From: Limnohabitans sp. 2KL-51
GTDB lineage: Bacteria; Pseudomonadota; Gammaproteobacteria; Burkholderiales; Burkholderiaceae_C
Assembly: GCF_003063645.1 (NCBI RefSeq)
Contig: NZ_NESJ01000009.1
Location: forward strand, 62,001 to 126,000
Reading direction: 5' to 3'
DNA length: 64,000 nucleotides
Made by a program: the position numbers and the translations under genes. Shown one piece after another: positions 29,856 to 38,539 of this stretch; the first letter of the stretch is position 1, and every line of letters starts with the position of its first letter. A model generated the notes under the pieces. It was not told the DNA's origin. It searched no databases and saw only the letters and a program-made list of their open reading frames with translations.

Positions 29856-31027
29856 AGCAACTTGCGCCCCGTCAGGCGTTCGTGTTCGCGCAGGGCGAAG
29901 CGGTCGGTCATGCCGGCAATGTAGTCGGCCACTGTGCGATGCACGTGGGTGGCAGCGGCAAAGTCGGTGGGCATTTCTGCAGGCTGGGCCACATAAGCGG
30001 CAAACAACTCGTGCACCACCTGCTGCGCCTGTACGGTGGTGTGCATGACTTGCGGGTGGCGATACAGCTGCGCAAACAAAAACTTCTGCAGCTCGCTGCT
30101 GCGCGACTTCATGTCGGTGCTGAAAGCCACCAACGGGCCAGCGCGACGGGCATCGTTGAGCGTGTGCACACCAGCTTGGATCACCGCTTGCCGCGTGGTG
30201 TCGATCACGTCGTACACCTGATCGCTCAGCATGCGTCGGATGGTTTCATACAGCAGTCGTCGCGGCTTGGTCGACAAACCAGGGTGCTCGGCCAAGGTTT
30301 GCTGGTGGTAATACGCAAACAGCTTCACCTCCAGCAATTGCGCCACCGTGATCAGCCCCGATCGCACACCATCGTCGATGTCGTGCGCGTTGTAGGCAAT
30401 CGCATCGGCCAGATTGCACAGCTGAGCCTCCAGACTGGGTTGGGTGCGGTCAATGAAGCGACGCGCCACACCACCGGGCTCGGCCCGCTCCAGCTGCTCG
30501 GCATTGGCGCGTGAGCAGTGCTTGAGAACGCCTTCGCGGGTTTCAAAGCTCAGATTCAGACCGTCAAACGCCGGGTAGCGCTCTTCGAGTTGGTCGACCA
30601 CGCGCAGGCTTTGCAGGTTGTGTTCAAAGCCGCCGTGCTCGGCCATGCATTCATTCAGTGCATCTTGTCCCGCATGTCCAAAAGGCGTGTGGCCCAGGTC
30701 GTGCGCCAGCGCAATAGCTTCCACCAAATCCTCGTTCAGGCCAAGGGCCCTTGCAATCGAGCGGCCCAGCTGCGCGACCTCGAGCGAGTGCGTGAGCCGC
30801 GTGCGGAACAAGTCACCTTCGTGGTTAAGGAACACCTGCGTCTTGTAGACCAGCCGCCGAAACGCGGTGGAGTGCACGATACGGTCACGGTCTCTTTGAT
30901 ACGCATTGCGCGTGGGCGCTGGCGGCTCGGCAAAGCGGCGCCCCCGGGTGTGCGCCGGGTCGCAGGCCAAGGCCGACAAAGGACCGACTGCTTGCACAGA
31001 CCCGGGTGACAAATCGCTGAGCAACAT
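29852..31027 (-). CDS. dgt: dGTPase-like HD-domain triphosphohydrolase
   Basis: A 391-residue HD-domain enzyme expected to hydrolyse dNTPs to nucleoside and tripolyphosphate. The metal site is visible as H in RTRLTHSLEVAQ, HD in AIALAHDLGHTPFGHAG and the later Asp in LADAIAYNAHDIDDG. NAYQRDRDRIVHSTAFRRLVYKTQVF is the family start region. It lies between aroB and the MFS gene, in the usual aroB-dgt order. Confidence 0.95.
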   Translation of the reverse strand: MLLSDLSPGSVQAVGPLSALACDPAHTRGRRFAEPPAPTRNAYQRDRDRIVHSTAFRRLVYKTQVFLNHEGDLFRTRLTHSLEVAQLGRSIARALGLNEDLVEAIALAHDLGHTPFGHAGQDALNECMAEHGGFEHNLQSLRVVDQLEERYPAFDGLNLSFETREGVLKHCSRANAEQLERAEPGGVARRFIDRTQPSLEAQLCNLADAIAYNAHDIDDGVRSGLITVAQLLEVKLFAYYHQQTLAEHPGLSTKPRRLLYETIRRMLSDQVYDVIDTTRQAVIQAGVHTLNDARRAGPLVAFSTDMKSRSSELQKFLFAQLYRHPQVMHTTVQAQQVVHELFAAYVAQPAEMPTDFAAATHVHRTVADYIAGMTDRFALREHERLTGRKLL

Positions 31028-31036
31028 CGCAGCGCC

Positions 31037-32164
31037 TCAGGCGCAGCAGGTGTTGATCACTTCGCGCACCATCGCGTCGGGCGTACCGCAAACCGTGGCA
31101 TGACCAGGCCCATCGATCACCACAAACTGGATGTCGCCACCGATGGCTTTCTTGTCCAGCCGCATGTGTTCGATGTAATGTCCTGCGTTGTCGGCCGCGT
31201 CAATGACCGGGCCGCGCACCGGCAAGCCTGCACGCGAAATCAAAGCCCTCAGACGCGCCACAAAAGCAGCATCGACTTTGCCCAGGCGCTGCGACAGCTC
31301 GGCGGCCATGACCATGCCGCAGCCCACGGCCTCGCCGTGCAGCCAGACGCCAAAGCCCAAACCGGCTTCGATGGCGTGGCCAAAGGTGTGACCAAAATTC
31401 AGGATGGCCCGCAGACCCGCTTCGCGCTCGTCCTGCCCCACCACCCAGGCCTTGATCTCGCAGCTGCGCTTGACGGCATGGGCCAGCGCAGCCGGGTCTT
31501 GCGCCATCAAGGCGTCGATGTTCGCCTCGATCCAGTCGAGGAAGGCCATGTCGGCAATCGGGCCGTATTTGATGACTTCGGCCAGGCCCGCGCTCAACTC
31601 ACGCGGAGGCAAGGTGGCCAAGGTGTTCAGGTCGCACACCACCCGCACTGGCTGGTAAAACGCGCCGATCATATTTTTGCCCAGCGGGTGGTTGATGGCG
31701 GTCTTGCCGCCCACCGACGAATCCACCTGCGACAAAAGTGTGGTCGGCACCTGCACAAAAGGAACACCACGCATGTAACTGGCGGCCGCAAAGCCGGTCG
31801 TATCGCCCACCACACCGCCACCCAGTGCGAACAGCACGGTTTTGCGGTCGCAACCATAACCCAGCAGCGCGTCAAAAATCAGGTTCAGGGTTGGCCAGTC
31901 TTTGTGCGCCTCACCGTCCGGCAGCACTACGGTGTGTACTTTTTTGTAGTGCGGGGCAATGACGCTGCGCAATGCGGCTTCGTAAAGCGGGGAAATCGTG
32001 TCGTTGGTCACGATCATCGCGGTCTGCGCTTTGGGCAAACCGGCCCAAGCTTCAGGGCGGCTCAGCAGGCCTTGGCCAATCTGGATGTCGTAACTGCGGT
32101 CGTCCAGCGAAATGGCGACCGTTTGAACAGGAGCGGTTTGGAGGGGGAATGTGGGCTCGGACAT
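31037..32164 (-). CDS. aroB: 3-dehydroquinate synthase
   Basis: AroB cyclises DAHP to 3-dehydroquinate in the shikimate pathway. The 375-residue protein has the NAD-binding [19 protein letters not shown] and the zinc ligands in [19 protein letters not shown] and [12 protein letters not shown] at 32162-32164 is used; a TTG three codons earlier is open. In most relatives aroK lies directly upstream, but here a sugar-acid cluster gene follows after 130 bases, so aroK must be elsewhere. Confidence 0.97.
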   Translation of the reverse strand: MSEPTFPLQTAPVQTVAISLDDRSYDIQIGQGLLSRPEAWAGLPKAQTAMIVTNDTISPLYEAALRSVIAPHYKKVHTVVLPDGEAHKDWPTLNLIFDALLGYGCDRKTVLFALGGGVVGDTTGFAAASYMRGVPFVQVPTTLLSQVDSSVGGKTAINHPLGKNMIGAFYQPVRVVCDLNTLATLPPRELSAGLAEVIKYGPIADMAFLDWIEANIDALMAQDPAALAHAVKRSCEIKAWVVGQDEREAGLRAILNFGHTFGHAIEAGLGFGVWLHGEAVGCGMVMAAELSQRLGKVDAAFVARLRALISRAGLPVRGPVIDAADNAGHYIEHMRLDKKAIGGDIQFVVIDGPGHATVCGTPDAMVREVINTCCA

Positions 32165-32263
32165 AGACCCCAAGTGTAGATGTTTCGCGTGAAGATCCCA
32201 CTGCTCCAGCGAACCGGTGCTGAGCGCACGCTGATGTGCAGCCCATCAAACGGGCGGACGCAT

Positions 32264-32284
32264 GCCCGGGCAGAAGGCCCGGGC
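32264..32284. repeat. GCCCGGGC inverted repeat between aroB and the sugar-acid cluster
   Basis: GCCCGGGC (32264-32271) and GCCCGGGC (32277-32284) flank a five-base AGAAG spacer and can form an 8-bp hairpin, extended by outer CATG on both sides with a bulge. It lies 20 bases past the stop of the FAH-family gene but lacks a T-run, so it could be a Rho-assisted terminator or simply a boundary hairpin. Confidence 0.45.
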
Positions 32285-32303
32285 CATGCGCCTTGTCGGT
32301 GTC

Positions 32304-33167
32304 TCAGAGCTTGAAGGCCACCACTTTCTGAGTTTGCTCGCCCAGACCATCAATGCCCAAACGCATCACGTCGCCACGCTTCAAGTACACAGGTGCAGAC
32401 TTGCCGTCGACTTTGACGCCCATGCCCACGCCCGGTGGTGTGCCGGTGGTGATGATGTCGCCTGGCTCGAGGGTCATGAACTGGCTCACATAGCTTACGA
32501 GCTTGGCCACGCCAAAAATCATGGTCTTGGTGTTGCCGGTTTGAAAGCGCACACCGTTCACATCAAGCCACATGCCCAAAGCTTGCGGGTTGGGCACTTC
32601 GTCGCGCGTGACCAGCCAAGGGCCCACGGGACCGAAGGTGTCGCAACCCTTGCCCTTGTCCCACGTGGCGCCGCGCTCGAGTTGGTATTCGCGCTCGCTC
32701 ACGTCGTTGACCACGCAGTAACCGGCCACGTGGTTCAGGGCGTCTTTTTGCGTGACATAGCGCGTGCGGGTACCAATGACGATGCCCAGCTCGACTTCCC
32801 AGTCGGTTTTCTTGGAGCCTTTGGGCAGCATCACGTCGTCATCAGCACCTTGAATGCAAGAAATGGTTTTAGTGAAGACGATCGGCTCGGCCGGGATGGG
32901 CATGTTGGACTCGGCCGCGTGGTCGGCGTAGTTCAGGCCGATGGCGATGAACTTGCTGGTGTATGAGATGGGCGTGCCGAAGCGTTTTTTGCCACGCACC
33001 AGGGGCAGCTTGTCGGTTTTGACCTTGGCCAACTTGGCCAAAGCTTTGTCATTCAGTTGGTCGGGCGAGATGTCTTTGACCACGCCACTCAAGTCGCGCA
33101 AGCGGCCGTCGGCGTCGATCAGGCCTGGTTTTTCTTTGCCGGGTTGGCCATAGCGAACGAGTTTCAT
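32304..33167 (-). CDS. FAH-family hydrolase, probably a 2,4-diketo-3-deoxy sugar-acid hydrolase
   Basis: A 287-residue protein of the fumarylacetoacetate hydrolase superfamily with the metal-binding acidic set around KTDWEVELGIVIG and VVNDVSEREYQ, and FIAIGLNYADHAAESNMP and TGTPPGVGMGVK. Its overall pattern resembles the 2,4-diketo-3-deoxy-L-fuconate/L-rhamnonate hydrolases that split the diketo acid into pyruvate and a C3 acid. Two dehydrogenases and a dehydratase upstream in the same direction support that role. Ureidoglycolate lyase, another common name, is less likely in this context. Confidence 0.8.
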   Translation of the reverse strand: MKLVRYGQPGKEKPGLIDADGRLRDLSGVVKDISPDQLNDKALAKLAKVKTDKLPLVRGKKRFGTPISYTSKFIAIGLNYADHAAESNMPIPAEPIVFTKTISCIQGADDDVMLPKGSKKTDWEVELGIVIGTRTRYVTQKDALNHVAGYCVVNDVSEREYQLERGATWDKGKGCDTFGPVGPWLVTRDEVPNPQALGMWLDVNGVRFQTGNTKTMIFGVAKLVSYVSQFMTLEPGDIITTGTPPGVGMGVKVDGKSAPVYLKRGDVMRLGIDGLGEQTQKVVAFKL

Positions 33168-33191
33168 AGTTGCCTTTCAGTGTTTAAAAAA

Positions 33192-33950
33192 TCAATAAGT
33201 GGAGCGGCCGCCGGACAGATCAAAGACCGCGCCAGTGGAGAAGGAACATTCTTCGGTGCTCAGCCAGGTGACCATGGCGGCGACTTCTTCGGGCTCGCCA
33301 AAGCGGGCCATCGGAATCTTGGAGAGCATGAACTGGATGTGCTCGGGCGTCATTTGATCAAAAATCGCCGTCTTCACAGCCGCCGGGGTGACACAGTTGA
33401 CGCGCACACCCGTGTCGGCCAACTCCTTGCCCAACGATTTGGTGAGGCCAATCACGGCGGCTTTACTCGCGCTGTACGCGCTGGCGTTGGGGTTGCCGTC
33501 TTTGCCCGCGACCGAGGCGATGTTGACGATGCGCCCGTAGTTGCGCGACTTCATGTGGGCGCTGAGTTCGCGGCAGCAATGGAACAAGCCGTGCACGTTC
33601 ACATCGAACACCTGCTTCCAGGCATCGACCGGGTAGTCCCACACTTTGACGTTGGGGCCGGTGATGCCGGCGCTGTTGACCAGCACATCGACGCCCGCCA
33701 ACGCCGTGGTCTGCCCCGTGGCTTGCACCACAGAGGCGTGATCGGCCACATCGACCTGCACGGTGTTGACCAACGCACCCAACTGGCCCTTGCGCAGTTG
33801 CTCGGCCGCATGGGTCATGCCGGCTACATCGCGGTCCCAGATGGTGACCCGTGCACCTGATGCGAGCATGCGCTGTGCGATGGCATAGCCCAAACCGGTA
33901 GCCCCACCGGTGATGACCGCGTGGCGGCCTTTCATGTCGAGCAAGTTCAT
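33192..33950 (-). CDS. Short-chain dehydrogenase/reductase (sugar-acid cluster, first copy)
   Basis: A 252-residue classical SDR: cofactor motif TGGATGLGYAIA, NSAG (in VLVNSAGITG), catalytic Ser in IVNIASVAG and YSASK (Tyr-x-x-x-Lys). It ends STGAVFDLSGGRSTY. WDRDVAG after the second strand has an Asp, suggesting NAD rather than NADP. The specific substrate is unknown; by context a 2-keto-3-deoxy sugar acid or related polyol. It sits between the second SDR and the FAH-family gene. Confidence 0.85.
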   Translation of the reverse strand: MNLLDMKGRHAVITGGATGLGYAIAQRMLASGARVTIWDRDVAGMTHAAEQLRKGQLGALVNTVQVDVADHASVVQATGQTTALAGVDVLVNSAGITGPNVKVWDYPVDAWKQVFDVNVHGLFHCCRELSAHMKSRNYGRIVNIASVAGKDGNPNASAYSASKAAVIGLTKSLGKELADTGVRVNCVTPAAVKTAIFDQMTPEHIQFMLSKIPMARFGEPEEVAAMVTWLSTEECSFSTGAVFDLSGGRSTY

Positions 33951-33981
33951 GTGTGTCTTTCTGCGGTTGAAGTGGGGTTTA

Positions 33982-34731
33982 TCAAATGGTCATGCCACCG
34001 TCGACCATGTAGGCATTGCCGGTGGCGAAGATGGATTCGTCGGAAGCGAGGAAGGTGACGATGGGCGCGATCTCGTGCGCTTGGGCCAAACGGCCCATGG
34101 GCTGGCGGTTGATGAAATCTTGGCGAGCCTGCACCGGGTCGGCATAGCTGTTGATGCGGTCTTGCAGCGAGGGCGTGTCCACCGTGCCGGGGCAAATGCA
34201 ATTGCAGCGAATGCCCTTGCGCACGTAATCGGCCGCCACGCTTTTGGTCAAACCAATGACGGCCGCTTTGCTCGCGCCATAGATGAAACGGTTGGGCAGG
34301 CCGCGAACGCTGGAGCACACGCTGGCCATGTTGATGATGCTGCCACCCTGGCCGTCTTTTTCGAACTGCGACAGCATTTTGGGGATGGCCGCCTGGATCA
34401 TCCAGAACTGCGATCGCACGTTCAGGTTGAAGGCAAATTCCCAGTCTTCGTCGGTGGCCAGTTCGATGTTGCCGTTGTGCACAAAGCCTGCGCAGTTAAA
34501 GATGATGTCAATTCGCGTGAGGCTGGCCACTTGGGCGGCAATCGCTTTTTTGTCCAGCACGTTCAGAACGGCAGTGTGAACGTTCGCCACACCTTGGTAA
34601 GACTTGAGCAGCTCGGCGTTCACATCGGTGGCGTACACGGTGGCGCCTTCAGCGGCCATGGCCAATGCGGCGGCTTGGCCAATGCCTTGCCCGGCGGCAG
34701 TGACGAGTGCAATTTTTCCTTTGAGTCTCAT
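33982..34731 (-). CDS. SDR resembling 2-keto-3-deoxy-L-fuconate dehydrogenase
   Basis: A 249-residue SDR with TAAGQGIGQAAA, NCAGFVHNG, catalytic Ser in INMASVCSSV, YGASK, and the stretch RCNCICPGTVDTPSLQDRI typical of the BDH2/keto-deoxyfuconate dehydrogenase group, which oxidises C4 of 2-keto-3-deoxy acids with NAD. ATG at 34729-34731 overlaps the stop of the enolase-superfamily gene (ATGA), which decides the start. With the FAH-family hydrolase it makes a plausible oxidise-then-hydrolyse route. Confidence 0.8.
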   Translation of the reverse strand: MRLKGKIALVTAAGQGIGQAAALAMAAEGATVYATDVNAELLKSYQGVANVHTAVLNVLDKKAIAAQVASLTRIDIIFNCAGFVHNGNIELATDEDWEFAFNLNVRSQFWMIQAAIPKMLSQFEKDGQGGSIINMASVCSSVRGLPNRFIYGASKAAVIGLTKSVAADYVRKGIRCNCICPGTVDTPSLQDRINSYADPVQARQDFINRQPMGRLAQAHEIAPIVTFLASDESIFATGNAYMVDGGMTI

Positions 34732-35843
34732 GGTGCTTTGATCTCCAGTTGGGTGATTTGTCTTGCGGTGATGGCCGCCCAGTCCCAGGCGATGCCCAGG
34801 CCGGGGGTTTCGGGTGGCAGGGCATAACCGCCCTGCACCTGCATGCGCGAGGTGGTGATGTCGTCGAGTTGCGGGATGTATTCGACCCATGTGGCATTGG
34901 GCACGGCGGCGCAAAGGCTCACATGCAACTCCATCAAAAAGTGCGGACAAACCGCCACGTCAAAAGTTTCGGCCAAGTGCGCAGTTTTGATCCAAGGCGT
35001 GATGCCACCAATGCGGGCCACATCGGGCTGCACGATGGAGCAAGCGCCCTGCTCCAGGTATTCGCGAAACTGCATCGGGTGGTACATCGATTCGCCCACC
35101 GCCACGGGGATGGTGGTGTGCTCGCGCAACTGGCGGTGCCCCGACACGTCTTCGGCGGGCATGGGCTCTTCCATCCACGCCAAGCCCAACCCGTCAAAAG
35201 CCCGCGCCCGGCGCACAGCCTCTGCCCGGTTGAAGCCTTGGTTGGCATCGGTCATCAAGTCAAAGCCCGGCCCCACCGCATCGCGCACCGCGCTCAGACG
35301 GGCCACATCTTCGCTCACATGGGGGCGGCCAATCTTGATCTTGGCGCCTTTGAAGCCTTGCGCTTGCGCTTCCAGCGTTTGGTCCACCAGCGCCTGGGGC
35401 GACAAATGCAACCAACCGCCTTCGGTGGTGTACAGCGGCACACGCGGCTGCGCCCCGCCCAGCAACTGCCACAGCGGCAAGCCCTGGCTTTGCGCCCGCC
35501 AGTCCCACAAAGCGGTGTCCACACAAGCCAGCGCCAAGCTGGTCATGGCCCCCACAGCGGTGGCATGGGTGTGGAAAAACAGGTCTTTCCAGATGGCTTC
35601 GACCAAGACCGGGTTGCGCCCGATCAGTCGCGGCGCCAGGTGGTCCTTGAGCAAGGCCATGACCGAAGAGCCACCGGTGCCAATCGTGTAGGCGTAGCCC
35701 GTGGCCGGGATGCCATCGCTGCAGTGCAGCGTGAGCAAAATGGTCTCTTGCGTCACAAAGGACTGGATGGCGTCGGTGCGCAAGACCTTGGGTGGCAAGT
35801 TGACTTGCCGAAGGCTCACGCGATCAATGGTGACGGGGGTCAT
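34728..35843 (-). CDS. Enolase-superfamily sugar-acid dehydratase (mandelate racemase type)
   Basis: A 371-residue protein with the enolase-superfamily layout: capping N-terminal domain, Lys-x-Lys in KGAKIKIG, metal ligands in LMTDANQG, MEEPM and AVGESMY, and a C-terminal His in CPHFLMELH. The Lys-x-Lys plus His pair marks the mandelate racemase subgroup, which includes dehydratases of fuconate, galactarate/talarate and rhamnonate. Substrate not decided. ATG at 35841-35843 is used; a TTG four codons earlier is open. It is divergent from the GntR gene and heads the left arm of the regulon. Confidence 0.82.
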   Translation of the reverse strand: MTPVTIDRVSLRQVNLPPKVLRTDAIQSFVTQETILLTLHCSDGIPATGYAYTIGTGGSSVMALLKDHLAPRLIGRNPVLVEAIWKDLFFHTHATAVGAMTSLALACVDTALWDWRAQSQGLPLWQLLGGAQPRVPLYTTEGGWLHLSPQALVDQTLEAQAQGFKGAKIKIGRPHVSEDVARLSAVRDAVGPGFDLMTDANQGFNRAEAVRRARAFDGLGLAWMEEPMPAEDVSGHRQLREHTTIPVAVGESMYHPMQFREYLEQGACSIVQPDVARIGGITPWIKTAHLAETFDVAVCPHFLMELHVSLCAAVPNATWVEYIPQLDDITTSRMQVQGGYALPPETPGLGIAWDWAAITARQITQLEIKAP

Positions 35844-36046
35844 GTGGGGCAGCAAGGAGGGTAAAAAAACAGGCGAAGAAGATCAACAGCCAGCAGCGGT
35901 ACCAGCAGCGGCACCTGCAAGGACATGGGTTTCAAGGCCTTGAAGCATGCGACACCCCCGCAGCAACACACGTCGTTTGCGTGACAGCCGCCATGCGGGT
36001 TTGTGCGGAGTTGCAATAGCTTTTGATCATGTGATGATTGTGCAAC

Positions 36047-36057
36047 TGGTCTGACCA
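36047..36057. promoter_or_regulatory. Candidate GntR/FadR-type operator TGGTCTGACCA
   Basis: An 11-base near-perfect palindrome (TGGTC-t-GACCA) 31 bases before the GntR start codon, in the divergent region. FadR-subfamily regulators commonly bind TGGTnnnACCA. On the minus strand it is followed directly by TTGCAC, a possible -35 for the left arm, so bound protein could block both promoters. The palindrome is seen; binding is inferred. Confidence 0.6.
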
Positions 36058-36088
36058 CTTGTCCAATTCACGTTATCCCTGATTCCCT

Positions 36089-36817
36089 ATGCCCTTGCAT
36101 ACCGTGGCCCCACAGCGCTTGTACCGCCAGATTGCCGAACAACTTCGGCAGCTGATGGTGTCGGGCGAGTTCGGGCTGGGTTCGCGTCTGCCGGCCGAGC
36201 GCGACCTGGCCGTGCAGCTGGGCGTGAGCCGCCCTTCGGTGCGCGAAGCCCTGATCGCGCTGGAAGTGGAAGGCATGATCGAGGTGCGCACGGGGTCTGG
36301 CATTTATGTGCGGCAAAACACAGGGACCAAGTCGACAGCGTCCACGGCAGAGTTGGACGACAACACCCCTGCCAACTGGGGGCCTCTGGAGGTCATGAGC
36401 GCCCGCATTCTGGTCGAGGCCGAAGTGGCGGCCCTTGCCGCTGCCAACGCCCAAAAGGGCGACCTCAAAGCCATCAAGAGCGGACTGCAACAAATGAAGC
36501 TCGAAGCCGCGCGGGATGAAGTGCCTCGCCAAGGCGATGAAGCGTTTCACGAAGCCATCGCCCAAGCCTGCGGTAACAGCGTGCTGCTCGACACGGTGCA
36601 GCGCTACTGGATGGCCCGTAACGGGCCCTTGTTTGAACGGCTGGGTGATTATTTTGAACACCCCGTCTCATGGCAAACCGCCATTGCAGAACACATGGAA
36701 GTGATGCAGGCTATCGAGGCGCGTGACAGCAGCGCGGCCCGAAAAGCCATGCAAAAGCACCTGAAACAAGCCCACAAAAGATACAGCGCGAGCTGGCGCC
36801 GCGCACCCGCCCGTTAG
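36089..36817 (+). CDS. GntR-family regulator, FadR subfamily (UxuR/ExuR-like)
   Basis: A 242-residue regulator with an N-terminal winged helix (QIAEQLRQLMVSGEFGLGSRLPAERDLAVQLGVSRPSVREALIALEVEG) and a C-terminal all-helical FCD ligand domain with metal-binding His residues (DEAFHEAIAQACGN, AEHMEVMQAIEARD). FCD regulators of this type sense hexuronates or related acids. It stands between the two arms of the sugar-acid cluster and precedes the TRAP genes by 55 bases, so it probably represses both arms and itself. Confidence 0.9.
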   Translation: MPLHTVAPQRLYRQIAEQLRQLMVSGEFGLGSRLPAERDLAVQLGVSRPSVREALIALEVEGMIEVRTGSGIYVRQNTGTKSTASTAELDDNTPANWGPLEVMSARILVEAEVAALAAANAQKGDLKAIKSGLQQMKLEAARDEVPRQGDEAFHEAIAQACGNSVLLDTVQRYWMARNGPLFERLGDYFEHPVSWQTAIAEHMEVMQAIEARDSSAARKAMQKHLKQAHKRYSASWRRAPAR

Positions 36818-36872
36818 GGTGGTTTTTCTGTTCCCGCGTCAGCAAATTTCAAACCCCAATGAGGAGACCAAG

Positions 36873-37862
36873 ATGAGCAAACGATTCACACTGAAAACCC
36901 TGGCCGCCGTCGGCGCCATAACCATGGGCACGCTGCTGGTCAGCACCGGCGCCATGGCCCAACAAAAAATCAAATGGGCCCACGTCTACGAAACATCAGA
37001 GCCGTACCACAGCGAATCGGTATGGGCCGCCGAAGAGATCAAAAAGCGCAGCAACGGCAAGTTCGATATCCAGGTCTTCCCGGCCTCCACACTGGGCAAA
37101 GAGACCGACATCAACCAGGGCCTGACGCTGGGCACGGTGGACATGATCATCAGCGGCTCTTCGTTTGCGGCACGCAATTACCCACGGTTTGGTATCGCTT
37201 ACTACCCCTTCATCTTTCGGGATGATGCACATTTAATCGCCTACTCCAAAAGTCCAATTTTCCAGGAAATGGTCAACGAATTTCGCGCCAAGACCGGCAT
37301 CCAGGTCACGGCCTACACCTACTACGGAGCACGCCACACCACGGCTCAAAAAGCATTCACCAATTGCGAAGGCATGAAGGGCATCAAGATCCGTGTGCCC
37401 GACGTGCCCGCCTATCGCGCCACACCTGAGTCCTGCGGCGCCAACCCCACGCCCATCGCTTTTGCCGAGGTGTATCTGGCCCTGCAAAACGGGACCGTGG
37501 AAGCGCAAGAAAACCCCTTGACCACCATCGAAGCCAAGAAGTTTTTTGAAGTGCAAAAAGCCATCATGTTGACAGGTCACATCGTGGACGGTTTGATCAC
37601 TCAAGTTGCGCCTCACTTATGGAATAAATTGAGCGATGCAGAAAAAAGAATGTTCACTGAAGTGACGCAGCAAGCTGCAGCGCGTGCCACCGCCAAGATC
37701 AAAGCGCGAGAAGTCGAGTTGGTGGACGAGTTCAAGAAAAAAGGCCTGCAAATCGTACAGGTGGACCGCAAATCTTTCCAGGATGCTGTCCTGAAAAACA
37801 AACCCCTGACCTCCATGGGTTTCACGCAGTCTGACTTTGACAAGATCCAAGCGGCCAAGTAA
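36873..37862 (+). CDS. TRAP transporter solute-binding protein (DctP family)
   Basis: A 329-residue periplasmic binding protein with a signal peptide (KRFTLKTLAAVGAITMGTLL, cleaved after GAMAQ). Family features are HVYETSEPYHSESVWAAEEI, GKETDINQGLTLGTVDMI, the carboxylate-binding Arg region GMKGIKIRVPDVPAYR, and NGTVEAQENPLTTI. ATG at 36873 is preceded by GAGGAG, which decides the start. The ligand is probably a sugar acid by context. A strong terminator follows the stop. Confidence 0.93.
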   Translation: MSKRFTLKTLAAVGAITMGTLLVSTGAMAQQKIKWAHVYETSEPYHSESVWAAEEIKKRSNGKFDIQVFPASTLGKETDINQGLTLGTVDMIISGSSFAARNYPRFGIAYYPFIFRDDAHLIAYSKSPIFQEMVNEFRAKTGIQVTAYTYYGARHTTAQKAFTNCEGMKGIKIRVPDVPAYRATPESCGANPTPIAFAEVYLALQNGTVEAQENPLTTIEAKKFFEVQKAIMLTGHIVDGLITQVAPHLWNKLSDAEKRMFTEVTQQAAARATAKIKAREVELVDEFKKKGLQIVQVDRKSFQDAVLKNKPLTSMGFTQSDFDKIQAAK

Positions 37863-37885
37863 GCCAGAGAAGCCCTTTGGCTGAA

Positions 37886-37923
37886 CAGGTCGGACCCGCA
37901 GGGTCCGACCTGCTGCGTTTTTT
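37886..37923 (+). terminator. Strong intrinsic terminator inside the TRAP operon
   Basis: CAGGTCGGACCC (37886-37897), loop GCA and GGGTCCGACCTG (37901-37912) form a perfect 12-bp stem, followed by CTGCG and a six-T run. It lies 24 bases after the binding-protein stop and 20 bases before the DctQ start, so partial termination would give an excess of binding-protein mRNA over the membrane subunits. Confidence 0.75.
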
Positions 37924-37942
37924 CGATTTCAAGGATTCCCCC

Positions 37943-38518
37943 ATGAGCAAACTCCCCGACCTCGACGCCATGCCCAAAGTCATGGGCGACGACGGCCAGT
38001 TTCACGCGACCGATGACGAAGTCGATCTCTCGGGCACGCCGATCGAAGCCTGGGTGGCCTTGGCCTTCTTCTGGGCCTTGGGGCTGACGGTTTTTTACCA
38101 ATTTTTCACGCGCTACGTGATGAACAACTCGGCCTCTTGGACCGAAGAAATTGCACGTTATTTGCTGATCGCAGCCGTGTTCACAGGGGCCACGATCGGC
38201 GTGGCCAAAAACAACCACATCCAGGTGGACTTTTTCTTTCGCTTCATGCCCGACTGGATGGGCCGCGCCATGGGCACTGTGGTCGATGTGATGCGCATCG
38301 CCTTCTTTGGGGCCGCCACCTTCCTCACGGGCCAGATGATGCAAAAGCTGGGCAGCTACAAGATGACCATCATCGACTTGCCCATGAACCTGGTTTATGG
38401 CGTGGTGATGGCCGGTTTTGCCGCCATGTGCCTGCGTGCCGTGTGGGTGGCCAAGGTCCATTGGCAACGCGGCTACACCGTGCTGCAACGCCCCGAATCC
38501 GAAATGACCGACCGCTGA
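37943..38518 (+). CDS. TRAP transporter small membrane subunit (DctQ family)
   Basis: A 191-residue protein with four membrane segments and the DctQ signature around FTRYVMNNSASWTEEIARYLLIA. An N-terminal cytoplasmic stretch of about 35 residues is longer than in many DctQ proteins. ATG at 37943 is chosen over an upstream in-frame Met because that one lies before the terminator hairpin. The next gene encodes the large subunit, 21 bases on. Confidence 0.92.
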   Translation: MSKLPDLDAMPKVMGDDGQFHATDDEVDLSGTPIEAWVALAFFWALGLTVFYQFFTRYVMNNSASWTEEIARYLLIAAVFTGATIGVAKNNHIQVDFFFRFMPDWMGRAMGTVVDVMRIAFFGAATFLTGQMMQKLGSYKMTIIDLPMNLVYGVVMAGFAAMCLRAVWVAKVHWQRGYTVLQRPESEMTDR

Positions 38519-38539
38519 AACGCCCTTAGAAAGTTCTCC

